This document shows positions 34,215-42,498 of a stretch of DNA of 64,000 nucleotides, one piece after another; the stretch's first letter is position 1, and each line of letters starts with the position of its first letter. The notes under the pieces were generated by a model. It saw only the letters and a list, made by a program, of their open reading frames with translations, searched no databases and was not told where the DNA came from. The position numbers and the translations under genes are program-made. This DNA comes from OCS116 sp051531935 (GTDB lineage Bacteria > Pseudomonadota > Alphaproteobacteria > Rhizobiales > OSC116): contig JAOPTR010000007.1 in NCBI GenBank assembly GCA_051531935.1, positions 248,001 to 312,000 on the forward strand, written 5' to 3'.

Positions 34215-35063
34215 ATGAAAGCTACACCACAAAATGTTGGCAGAAGAACTTTACTAAAATCAATGGCGGCTTTGCCAGTGATTGCGGCCACTGCACCCGC
34301 CTTCGCTGCGACAAGCTCAACCCAACAAGCTGGCTTAATATCGTCGGATGTTTGCGTATTGGCCAAAGAAGTGACAGAAGGGCCATATTATACTGACCCC
34401 AATTTAATACGCGCTGATATCACAGAAGGAAAGGCTGGTATTCCGTTGGAAATGGTCATTCAGGTTGTAGACAGCACTTGCACACCGCTTGAAAATGCGC
34501 GGGTTGATATTTGGCATTGTGATGCACAGGGCAATTATTCTGGATATGAAGGACAAGGTAGCGACAGTGCGCTGAATACCAAAGATCAAACTTTTTTGCG
34601 CGGCACACAATTTACAAATGAAGCAGGCATTGCAAGTTTTGAAACTATTTATCCAGGTTGGTATCGAGGCCGTACAACCCACATACATTATAAAGTTTTT
34701 TTAGATGAGGTGACAATTCTCACCAGCCAACTTTATTTTCCAGATGCGTTGAGTGAGTTTATTTTCCTAAATGCAGAGGCTTACACAGGACGCGATTCTG
34801 AGCGTGACACCCGTAACGGAAATGATGGCATTGCGCAACAATCTGGCGATTCATCATTTGCGGCCATTAAAGAACAATCGGGAAAATATATTGCATCATT
34901 GGTTGTTGGTGTGAGTGCTGACTCAATTTCAACAGAAGGCCAACCGCGTGGTGGTTCTCAAACAGGCCAAGGCGATCGTCCTTCTGGAAATGGCACCCCA
35001 CCAACTGGCGGTCCTATGCCAACCAATGGAACGAAACCAAGCTTAATTCCAGAGACGAAATAA
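34215..35063 (+). CDS. Tat-exported intradiol ring-cleavage dioxygenase-like protein
   Basis: A 282-residue protein with a twin-arginine signal (GRRTLLKS, hydrophobic stretch, AFA|AT). The core is the protocatechuate/catechol intradiol dioxygenase beta-sandwich. The four probable iron ligands are visible as Y108 (GNYSGY), Y150 (PGWY), H156 and H158 (THIH). Residues 240-282 form a Gly/Pro/Thr-rich tail. Cytoplasmic intradiol enzymes work in aromatic catabolism; exported members of this group are poorly characterised. No other aromatic genes are nearby. Confidence 0.88.
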   Translation: MKATPQNVGRRTLLKSMAALPVIAATAPAFAATSSTQQAGLISSDVCVLAKEVTEGPYYTDPNLIRADITEGKAGIPLEMVIQVVDSTCTPLENARVDIWHCDAQGNYSGYEGQGSDSALNTKDQTFLRGTQFTNEAGIASFETIYPGWYRGRTTHIHYKVFLDEVTILTSQLYFPDALSEFIFLNAEAYTGRDSERDTRNGNDGIAQQSGDSSFAAIKEQSGKYIASLVVGVSADSISTEGQPRGGSQTGQGDRPSGNGTPPTGGPMPTNGTKPSLIPETK

Positions 35064-35096
35064 AGATTTATTTCATTTGTTATTTAGCCAATATAT

Positions 35097-35142
35097 TTCT
35101 GGGCTTGTCATTAAAAAACGTTGATGACAAGTTCAGAATTTT
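35097..35142 (+). terminator. Terminator after the dioxygenase gene
   Basis: TTCTG-GG-CTTGTCAT pairs with ATGACAAG-TT-CAGAA, followed by TTTTCT, about 35 bp past the stop. Confidence 0.7.
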
Positions 35143-35291
35143 CTAATTCTTCGTCTTTAAAGTCGCGAAAACTGTATTTTTATCAAATATTGTTACTGGA
35201 AGGTGATGCTTTGCAGCGCGGCTTTGAACTTTTAGTTATATATTTTTGTGCATGATGGCATCAGAAAAATCGAATTCATGCAGCCTATAAA

Positions 35292-36200
35292 TTATAATAA
35301 CGACTTTACTATTTTTTGGCTTGATTGAATTACGTCTGAAACGTTATTCATTTTTTGGGTTAAGGCAACAAACAGTAAATCGGCAACGGCAAATTGGGCA
35401 GTACGAGTGGCGATAGATGCACTCCTGACTAGGTTTTCATCAGCAACACAATTTAATTTAATGCCTTTGTTTATTTTAATTTCTTGGGCATCATATCCAA
35501 AAATTGCAATAACTGGTATGCCTTTTAGGTTTGCATTTTCTATCGCAACTCTAATTTCTTTGGTTTTGCCTGAGTAAGAAATTCCGATTACTAAATCATC
35601 AGGTGTTAGGCTAACTAGGTTTGCGAGTTGAGTGTGGCTGTCTGCACCAAACAAAACAGCTTTTCCAAATTTAGTGAGTTTTGAAGATAGATCTTGCGCC
35701 ACAAGTAGTGAGCCGCCCATGCCAATGATGATAATACGATTTGCATTTTCAATTAATTCAACAGCGCCGTCTATATCATCTGAAGCGTTTAAGCGCATTG
35801 TTTCGGAAAGCGCAGAAACTTTACTATCAAATAACTTTTTGGCAACTTCGCCCATGGGGTCATCTGAAAAAATATTTCTATGAACTTGGTTTTGGGTTTC
35901 GCCTCTGGCCAACTCGGCATTGAGGGCAAGTTTTAAAGCAGTATAACCCTTATAGCCCAGTTTTTGACAAAATTTAACAATGGCAGATTGGCTAACGTTA
36001 CAATTTTTTGCGAGTGCTTGGGATGAATAACCCGTAACTTGTGATGGGCTTGATATTATTTCATTTGCAATGCGGGTTTCACTTGGTGAAAAGTTTTCAA
36101 GGCCAGCTTGTAGGCGCGTTATTAAATTAATGTCAGTTTTGATGATTCTACTCCTCCACACTGAGTGATTTTTAGTATAAATTATTCCATTTATCAACAT
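35292..36200 (-). CDS. MurR/RpiR-family regulator
   Basis: A regulator of up to 302 residues. The N-terminal RpiR helix-turn-helix is clear (SPSETRIANEIISSPSQVTG, VSQSAIVKFCQKLGYKGY). The SIS sugar-phosphate-binding domain covers about 125-260 (IIIIGMGGSLLVAQDLSSKL, VIGISYSGKTKE). Its ligand is probably MurNAc-6-P or GlcNAc-6-P, since it is divergent from murQ. The start is uncertain: ATG 36200 has no ribosome site, whereas GGAGGAG at 36151-36157 points to translation from about 36143, where only Ile (ATC) codons occur. Confidence 0.88.
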   Translation of the reverse strand: MLINGIIYTKNHSVWRSRIIKTDINLITRLQAGLENFSPSETRIANEIISSPSQVTGYSSQALAKNCNVSQSAIVKFCQKLGYKGYTALKLALNAELARGETQNQVHRNIFSDDPMGEVAKKLFDSKVSALSETMRLNASDDIDGAVELIENANRIIIIGMGGSLLVAQDLSSKLTKFGKAVLFGADSHTQLANLVSLTPDDLVIGISYSGKTKEIRVAIENANLKGIPVIAIFGYDAQEIKINKGIKLNCVADENLVRSASIATRTAQFAVADLLFVALTQKMNNVSDVIQSSQKIVKSLL

Positions 36201-36215
36201 GTAATAAATAATTGA

Positions 36216-36244
36216 TTGACAGTATTAAAAAGGAATAATATATT
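36216..36244 (+). promoter_or_regulatory. Consensus sigma-70 promoter of murQ
   Basis: TTGACA (36216-36221), a 17-bp spacer and TATATT (36239-36244). The expected transcription start is about 36250-36252, which coincides with the murQ ATG at 36251, so the mRNA is probably leaderless. Confidence 0.65.
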
Positions 36245-36246
36245 CC
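36232..36246. promoter_or_regulatory. Candidate RpiR operator over the murQ -10 box
   Basis: GGAATA-ATA-TATTCC, perfect 6-bp arms, overlaps the -10 box. A half-copy ATTATTCC lies at 36181-36188, inside the 5' end of the regulator gene. RpiR-family regulators often use GGAA...TTCC-type sites, so this fits autoregulation plus murQ repression. Confidence 0.5.
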
Positions 36247-36250
36247 AAAT

Positions 36251-37186
36251 ATGAAATTATCAATAAACACCTTAATAGATCTAGCGGACAAATTAAAACT
36301 TCTGATTACAGAAGGGCGAAACCCAGCTTCGTTTGATCTTGATAAAATGTCATCATTAGACATTGTAAAATTAATGAATTCTCAAGATGCTCTTGTGGCA
36401 GATGCAGTTGCAAAAGAAGCCACCGTTATTGGCGAAGTTGTAGAAGTATCTGCAAATGCACTACTTAATGGCGGTAGAATAATATATGTTGGTGCTGGAA
36501 CCTCCGGCAGGTTAGGTGTGCTTGATGCTTCAGAATGCCCGCCAACTTTTGGAGTGTCTAGGGAACGTGTTGTTGCCGTAATGGCAGGCGGCCCAGATGC
36601 GATGTTTGTATCTCAAGAGGGATGTGAAGATGACCCTGTGCAGGGTGCTGATGATTTATCGGAGCTGAATTTAACTAAGAATGATGTTGTTATAGGCTTA
36701 GCTGTTTCTGGCCGGACACCCTATGTAATTGGCGCTCTTAAAAAAGCAAATGAGCTAAATGTAATAACTGTTGCTTTAACCTGCAATCCAAACTCCAGCC
36801 TTGCAGACTTAGCAGATTATTCAATTGCCCCGTTGGTTGGCCCTGAAATTTTAACAGGATCTACCCGTCTCAAATCAGGCACGGCGCAAAAAATGGTTCT
36901 GAATATGATTTCAACAGGAGCTATGATTAGAATTGGCAAATGTTATAGCAATCTGATGGTTGATTTGAAGGTTTCAAATAAAAAGCTTAAGGCACGCGCA
37001 CTTAAATTGGTGCAAGAAGCCACGTCAACCGATGCAGATGGAGCATTTGCGGCGCTAGAAGCAACTAACTGGAATGTTAAAACCAGTATTTTTATGATAT
37101 TGGCAAAAACATCTAAAGATCGAGCAGATGAGATCCTCAATAAACATAATGGGCGTCTTTCTGACGCTTTGTTACAGTTTGAATAG
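36251..37186 (+). CDS. murQ: N-acetylmuramic acid 6-phosphate etherase
   Basis: A 311-residue SIS-domain lyase that removes D-lactate from MurNAc-6-P to give GlcNAc-6-P, the key step of MurNAc recycling. The signature GAGTSGRLGVLDASECPPTF holds the catalytic Glu95, and a second conserved acidic cluster is QEGCEDDP. SGRTPYVIGAL lies in the SIS fold. The frame begins at the predicted transcription start, so no Shine-Dalgarno is available. It opens a co-directional operon running to nagB (45340). Confidence 0.95.
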   Translation: MKLSINTLIDLADKLKLLITEGRNPASFDLDKMSSLDIVKLMNSQDALVADAVAKEATVIGEVVEVSANALLNGGRIIYVGAGTSGRLGVLDASECPPTFGVSRERVVAVMAGGPDAMFVSQEGCEDDPVQGADDLSELNLTKNDVVIGLAVSGRTPYVIGALKKANELNVITVALTCNPNSSLADLADYSIAPLVGPEILTGSTRLKSGTAQKMVLNMISTGAMIRIGKCYSNLMVDLKVSNKKLKARALKLVQEATSTDADGAFAALEATNWNVKTSIFMILAKTSKDRADEILNKHNGRLSDALLQFE

Positions 37187-37227
37187 AAAAAACTTAGTCA
37201 AAATGACTTATAACAAGGGAGAGAAAA

Positions 37228-38442
37228 ATGAAAAATAAATTAAAAACCATATTAATTGGAGCTACGCTTTGTAGTGGTATACTGGCAGGGTCAATCGCCA
37301 GTGCCGCTGACCTGAGTTTTTGGAGTTGGCGCCAAGAAGATGCAAAAGCATATCAGGAAATAATTGCGGAATTTAAAAAATCCCACCCTGACATTAATGT
37401 TACATTTACAGCCCATGAAGCAACTGCTTACAACACAGTTTTGACAACAGCTTTGGCTGGTGGTGCTGGCCCAGATATTATGCACACCCGCTCTTACGGT
37501 AGTTTAGAACAAGTGGCGGCAGCAGGTTATCTTGAACCGCTAAACGACAGTGTTGATTTATCAACATTAAGCGCTGATGAGCTATTGGGCACTACTTTAC
37601 GCGCTGATGGCAAAGTATATGCTGTGCCATTTGCTTCGCAAACTGTTTTGGTTTACGTGAACAAAGATCTTTTTGAAACACACGATGTTGCGATACCTAC
37701 AAATTATGCTGAATTTATTGCAGCAGCGAAAAAACTAAAAGCAGCAGGTGTTACACCGCTTGCTAACGGTAGCTCTGCGGGTTGGACTATGGAAATTATG
37801 TCAGGCGCGTTTATGCCTAACGTATATGGAAAAGAGTTCTTTGGTGAAGTGACAGCGGGTAAAACTGATTTTGAAGACCCACGTTATATTGAAGCATTAG
37901 AAACGTTTTCTGAATTAAAAGAATTTATGCCAAACGGTTTTGAAGGCGTGGACTATGCGACGATGCAACAATTGTTTACGGCTGGACAAGCAGCTATGTT
38001 TGTTGGCGGTTCATGGGAAATTGCTGGGTTTAAAAAGGCCGGTGTAAATTTTGATATTATGCCAGCGCCCGCAAAAGATGGCGAAGGTATGGTTGCTACA
38101 TTCCTTGATGGTGGATATGCTGTTAATGCCGCATCCGAGAACAAAGAAGCTGCGCTTGAATTTATTAAATTCACTGCAACAACAGAATTTGCACAATTGT
38201 TAACTGATAAATTGGGTAATGTTGCTGCTGTAGAAGGTGCTGTATCTTCTGATCCTATGCTACAAAAAGTGGCTGAGTTTCATGAAAATGCAACGCCATA
38301 TATGATGTTGGTTGCTTATCGCTTCAACACGCCAACAGGCTCTACATTGCTACAAAATGGTTTGCAAGAATTGTTTGCTGGTAAAAAATCAGCAGCGGAA
38401 GTTGCAAAAGAAATTAATGAGGGCATTAAGAACTCTAAATAA
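37228..38442 (+). CDS. ABC sugar-binding protein of the amino-sugar operon
   Basis: A 404-residue extracellular solute-binding protein family 1 (CUT1, MalE/UgpB-like). The signal peptide ends at ASA|AD. The mature start DLSFWSWRQEDAKAYQEII and FTAGQAAMFVGGSWEIAGF are typical of oligosaccharide receptors. Genome context suggests that it binds MurNAc, GlcNAc or a GlcNAc-MurNAc fragment. GGGAGAG precedes the ATG. A strong terminator-like hairpin follows directly (38451-38484). Confidence 0.9.
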   Translation: MKNKLKTILIGATLCSGILAGSIASAADLSFWSWRQEDAKAYQEIIAEFKKSHPDINVTFTAHEATAYNTVLTTALAGGAGPDIMHTRSYGSLEQVAAAGYLEPLNDSVDLSTLSADELLGTTLRADGKVYAVPFASQTVLVYVNKDLFETHDVAIPTNYAEFIAAAKKLKAAGVTPLANGSSAGWTMEIMSGAFMPNVYGKEFFGEVTAGKTDFEDPRYIEALETFSELKEFMPNGFEGVDYATMQQLFTAGQAAMFVGGSWEIAGFKKAGVNFDIMPAPAKDGEGMVATFLDGGYAVNAASENKEAALEFIKFTATTEFAQLLTDKLGNVAAVEGAVSSDPMLQKVAEFHENATPYMMLVAYRFNTPTGSTLLQNGLQELFAGKKSAAEVAKEINEGIKNSK

Positions 38443-38450
38443 ACGATATT

Positions 38451-38484
38451 TTGAGAGCGACTGTTGGTCGCTCTCAATTTTTTT
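38451..38484 (+). terminator. Intra-operon terminator after the binding-protein gene
   Basis: TTGAGAGCGAC and GTCGCTCTCAA make an 11-bp stem with a 5-nt loop, followed by TTTTTTT. It lies between the binding protein and the ATPase gene, so partial readthrough is expected. Confidence 0.85.
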
Positions 38485-38498
38485 AATGGAATGAAGTT

Positions 38499-39584
38499 AT
38501 GGCAGATATTGAAATAAAAGGTTTAGATAAACAATTTGGTAAAGTCAGTGTTATCAAAAATGTCGACCTTTCAATAAAAGATAAAGAATTTGTTGTTTTT
38601 GTGGGTCCGTCAGGTTGCGGTAAGTCAACTCTTTTGAGGCTTATTTCTGGCTTAGAAGAGCTTAGTGGCGGCGAAATTCACATTGATGGTGAAAGAATTG
38701 ACCAATTGCCACCTTCAAAACGTGGTATTTCGATGGTTTTTCAGTCTTACGCGTTATACCCGCATATGACGGTGAAGCAAAATATGTCATATTCACTTAA
38801 AGTGGCAAAATTATCCAAATCTGTAATAGATGAAAAAGTTGGGCATGCAGCCAATATTCTGCAACTGACTGAATTATTAAACCGTAAGCCAAAAGAACTC
38901 TCTGGTGGGCAACGCCAAAGGGTTGCTATCGGGCGCGCGATTGTAAGAAACCCAAAATTATTTTTATTTGATGAACCATTGTCTAATTTAGATGCCAAAT
39001 TACGTGTGCAAATGCGCCTTGAGCTGACTAAGTTGCACAGAGATCTAAATGCGACGATGATTTATGTAACCCATGACCAAGTTGAAGCCATGACAATGGC
39101 TGACAAGATCGTTGTCATTAAAGACGGTGTGATTGAACAAGTTGGAGCGCCGCTTGATCTATATAACAACCCTAAAAATATATTTGTAGCGGGCTTTATT
39201 GGCTCACCAGCAATGAATTTTTTAGAAGGAAATATAGTCGAAAAAGCAGAAAATCTATTAAAGATCAAATTGAAAAATGGAAAATTAGTTAATTTTCCAT
39301 GCAAAAATGTGGACCAAGTAAACTCTGGTGACAAAGTGAACTTAGGTGTGCGCCCAGAAATTTTACATATTACTGATGATCCCGAAAACCAAATCCAAGG
39401 TGAAGTGTTTGCCGTTGAGCGTTTGGGTAATGAAACATATATTTATATGCGCAACGAAATAAATGAAGAAATTGTTTTACATTCTGCTGGTGATAAATCC
39501 GTAAATGTAGGCCAAGCTATATCTGCTGGTTTTAATGTCCAAGACAGCCATCTTTTTGGTAGCAATGGCGCTGTTGTTCTTTAG
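38499..39584 (+). CDS. ABC transporter ATP-binding protein (UgpC/MalK/MsmK type)
   Basis: A 361-residue ATPase with Walker A GPSGCGKST, signature LSGGQRQR, Walker B LFLFDEPLSNLD and the switch His in VTHDQVEAMTMAD. The C-terminal TOBE/OB region from about 240 (GFIGSPAMNFLEG, LGVRPEILH) is the regulatory part of CUT1 ATPases. It energises the importer formed with the two following permeases. Confidence 0.95.
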   Translation: MADIEIKGLDKQFGKVSVIKNVDLSIKDKEFVVFVGPSGCGKSTLLRLISGLEELSGGEIHIDGERIDQLPPSKRGISMVFQSYALYPHMTVKQNMSYSLKVAKLSKSVIDEKVGHAANILQLTELLNRKPKELSGGQRQRVAIGRAIVRNPKLFLFDEPLSNLDAKLRVQMRLELTKLHRDLNATMIYVTHDQVEAMTMADKIVVIKDGVIEQVGAPLDLYNNPKNIFVAGFIGSPAMNFLEGNIVEKAENLLKIKLKNGKLVNFPCKNVDQVNSGDKVNLGVRPEILHITDDPENQIQGEVFAVERLGNETYIYMRNEINEEIVLHSAGDKSVNVGQAISAGFNVQDSHLFGSNGAVVL

Positions 39585-39593
39585 GAGGAAATT

Positions 39594-40550
39594 ATGTCCG
39601 AAATGACTGATTTAGAATATAAAAAGTCGGTAAGAAAAAGAAAAATATTGCGTAACTTATGGCTCGCTTTTTTGCTTTTGCCGCCCATGTTGATGTTGTC
39701 GATATTTGTTTTTGTTCCTATGGCATCGGCCGTTTTGTATAGCGTTTACGAATGGAACGGGCTTGTTCGTGGAGAATTTATTGGCTTTGGTAATTATTAC
39801 GAAGTGCTGTTTAATGAAAGAGAAAGTTCATTTTTAATCAATGCATTTAAAAACAACCTAATTGTATTTATTTCATTAATGGTGTTTCAAAATGGTTTGG
39901 CTCTTATCTTAGCGCTGCTATTGGCGCGCAAGCCAAAAGGTTATCGTTTTTATCAAGTTGTAATATTTTTACCAGTGATACTTTCAACCGTCATTATTGG
40001 TTTTCAGTGGAAACTATTTTTAAACCCTATATTTGGCTTGGTAAATAATCTTCTACGTCTTGTCGGGCTTGATAGCTGGGCGTTACCGTGGTTAGGCCTG
40101 CCAGAAACTGCACTGGCCTCCATGTTGTTAGTGAATTCGTGGCACTGGGTTGGCTTTCCAACTCTAGTTTTCTTAGCCGCTATTCATAGAATCCCCAATG
40201 ATTTTATTGAAGCTGCACGGCTTGATGGTGCGAGCGAATGGAGAATTGCAAGAGATATAATTTGGCCTTTAATGGCGCCAGCTGTAACCATTATTGTGGT
40301 TCTAACTTTTATCGGTTCATTTAATTGGTTTGAAATTCCGTTTATCATGGGAAGTTTAGAAGGCTCACCTGCTTATTCTACCGACATGCTTGGCTTGTTA
40401 TTTTATAGAACCGCATTTGGGTCTGTAAGCTCTGGCGGGTCTAACTTTGGGGCAGGTAGTGCGTTGGCAGTTCTTATCTTCATATTTATTTTTGTATTTT
40501 CAATAATTGTAACTAAATACCTGACCAGCCGCGAAGTGGAAATGGGATGA
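39594..40550 (+). CDS. ABC sugar permease (UgpA/MalF-like)
   Basis: A 318-residue membrane protein with six helices. The EAA loop is visible as EAARLDGASEWRIARDIIWP near residue 205. TTAGGAGGAAATT gives a strong ribosome site. The last 4 bp overlap the next permease gene, as expected for partners made in equal amounts. Confidence 0.94.
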   Translation: MSEMTDLEYKKSVRKRKILRNLWLAFLLLPPMLMLSIFVFVPMASAVLYSVYEWNGLVRGEFIGFGNYYEVLFNERESSFLINAFKNNLIVFISLMVFQNGLALILALLLARKPKGYRFYQVVIFLPVILSTVIIGFQWKLFLNPIFGLVNNLLRLVGLDSWALPWLGLPETALASMLLVNSWHWVGFPTLVFLAAIHRIPNDFIEAARLDGASEWRIARDIIWPLMAPAVTIIVVLTFIGSFNWFEIPFIMGSLEGSPAYSTDMLGLLFYRTAFGSVSSGGSNFGAGSALAVLIFIFIFVFSIIVTKYLTSREVEMG

Positions 40551-41392
40551 ATAATCTAAACAAAATAAAGGCACAAAAAAAGTTCAACACGCTGTTGATG
40601 CAATTGTTTTTAGGCATAAATGCTGTCGTCATTCTTTACCCAATTATCATGATGGTATTATCTGGCTTTAAGACAAATTCTGAAATATTTGGCGAACCAT
40701 TTTCTTTGCCAAAAAGTTTTAGCCTTGATAATTTCTTGGTGATTTGGAATACAACCGATGTGCCGCGTTATTTGGTAAATTCGACCATTGTAACTGGCTT
40801 GTCCATAATATTACTATTGACCATGGGTTCTATGGCTGCATATGCATTATCTCGCTATAAATTTAAGGGCAATATTCTAATATATTTGTTTTTTCTAAGT
40901 GGCTTAATGCTTCCTTTAAGGCTTGCAATCATTCCATTATTCATTCAATTGAAATATTTGGGTTTGGTGGATTCTTTACTGGGGTTGGTTTGTATTTATA
41001 CCGCGATGAGTTTACCTGCGACGGTTTTTATTCTGACAGGGTTTTTGAAAACTCTGCCATCTGAGCTTGAAGATTCTGCAAGGATGGACGGGGCAAGTGA
41101 ATTTAGAATTATGGTTCAAATTATGGTTCCATTAATATCACCAGCCTTGGTAATTGCAGGCATATATAACGCTGTTCCCATTTGGAACGATTTCTTCTTC
41201 CCGCTTATTTTCATCCAGTCACCTGAGTGGAAAACATTGGCTCAAGGGCTCACCACATTCTTTGGTGAATATAGTATCAATTACGGTGTGTTATATGCAG
41301 GCTTAACGCTAGCAGCATTGCCTGTGGTGACTATATTTATTTTGCAATCCAAACGTTTCATTGCAGGCATGACTGCTGGAGCCGTTAAATAA
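40547..41392 (+). CDS. ABC sugar permease (UgpE/MalG-like)
   Basis: A 281-residue six-helix permease. The EAA-type loop reads EDSARMDGASEFRIMVQIMV, and the protein ends with QSKRFIAGMTAGAVK, typical for MalG-type subunits. It overlaps the upstream permease by 4 bp and the hydrolase gene by 1 bp, so the importer and the hydrolase are translationally linked. Confidence 0.94.
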   Translation: MNNLNKIKAQKKFNTLLMQLFLGINAVVILYPIIMMVLSGFKTNSEIFGEPFSLPKSFSLDNFLVIWNTTDVPRYLVNSTIVTGLSIILLLTMGSMAAYALSRYKFKGNILIYLFFLSGLMLPLRLAIIPLFIQLKYLGLVDSLLGLVCIYTAMSLPATVFILTGFLKTLPSELEDSARMDGASEFRIMVQIMVPLISPALVIAGIYNAVPIWNDFFFPLIFIQSPEWKTLAQGLTTFFGEYSINYGVLYAGLTLAALPVVTIFILQSKRFIAGMTAGAVK

Positions 41393-42483
41393 TGAGTTTG
41401 ATTTCTAACCAAGTTACCTCTCCTGATGTGGCACATGCGCCAGATCAGGCGTCATCTGTGCAAGAGCTTGTATTTCAAGGCTTTGCAGATGGCGTGTTTA
41501 AAACAGCGGAAATATTGTATGCAAGAGACGGAAAAATTGTATTACATATGGCTTGGCGTAAAGATGTTGATGACTTTAAAACAGGCAATTTATTTGATTT
41601 AGCGTCTCTTACAAAGCCTTTAGCGATCGCTTCACTTATGGCTATTTTGGCAGAGCGCAATGAATTGGACTTGGATGAAAAAGTAAAGAAATACATTCCT
41701 GAATTCTGGGGCGTAGGTAAAGAAAATATTACATTAAGGCAGTTAACCTCCCATGTAAGTGGGCTACCTGCCACTGTTGAACTATACCATAAAAGTGAAA
41801 ATAGCAGTGCGGCTAGGCATTATTTATATAATCTTCCGCTAGAGTATGAGCCTGGCACAAAAATGATTTATAGTTGCTTGGGATATTTAATACTTACCGA
41901 CATAATTGTTAAAATTACGGGCAAATCACTGGCCGCGCTTTTTAAAGCAGAAATTGCAATCCCGTTGGGGTTGCAACATTCCGTATTTTCACCACGAAAA
42001 TTGGGAATTAATGTTGATGATATTGTGGCAACATCATTCGAACCTAACGAAATTGGCATTGTGCATGATGGCAATAGTCGCTTTTTCGGCGGGCAGGGCG
42101 GCAATGCAGGGTTGTTTTCTAACGCTTTTGATTTGAATGAATTTGCCCAAATGCTGCTAAACGGTGGTTTTGCCAACCAAAAGCAAATTTTGCCAAAGCG
42201 ATTTCTTAAAAAAATGTTTCTGAACCAAAACACAACAGGCATTCACCCCAGAAGTTTGGGTTGGGAAATTAAACAAAATGATGATTTTATGTATAGCTGC
42301 GGAACTGATTTTCCGGATAATTCAATAGGCCATACAGGTTTTACAGGCACTTCGCTTTGGATGAACCCTATGTCAAAACAAGTGGTGATTGCATTGACAG
42401 ACCGTGTTTTATTCTCGCATGAAAAAGACAATCTGGATAAGATGATTATGTTTCGAAAGAAACTACACAATATTTTTGTTTAA
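41392..42483 (+). CDS. Cytoplasmic beta-lactamase-fold serine hydrolase (possible muropeptide amidase, AmiE-like)
   Basis: A 363-residue member of the class-C beta-lactamase/esterase group. The nucleophile motif is S72-L-T-K75; the second motif is Y160-S-C162, with Cys in place of the usual Asn or Asp; the third is HTGFTG. No signal peptide is seen, so it should be cytoplasmic. In Bacillus subtilis the MurNAc operon also contains a protein of this superfamily (AmiE/YbbE), an N-acetylmuramoyl-L-alanine amidase. By analogy this one may strip peptides from imported MurNAc. That is inference; esterase activity is equally possible. Confidence 0.85.
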   Translation: MSLISNQVTSPDVAHAPDQASSVQELVFQGFADGVFKTAEILYARDGKIVLHMAWRKDVDDFKTGNLFDLASLTKPLAIASLMAILAERNELDLDEKVKKYIPEFWGVGKENITLRQLTSHVSGLPATVELYHKSENSSAARHYLYNLPLEYEPGTKMIYSCLGYLILTDIIVKITGKSLAALFKAEIAIPLGLQHSVFSPRKLGINVDDIVATSFEPNEIGIVHDGNSRFFGGQGGNAGLFSNAFDLNEFAQMLLNGGFANQKQILPKRFLKKMFLNQNTTGIHPRSLGWEIKQNDDFMYSCGTDFPDNSIGHTGFTGTSLWMNPMSKQVVIALTDRVLFSHEKDNLDKMIMFRKKLHNIFV

Positions 42484-42498
42484 ATTTTGGTATTATTT

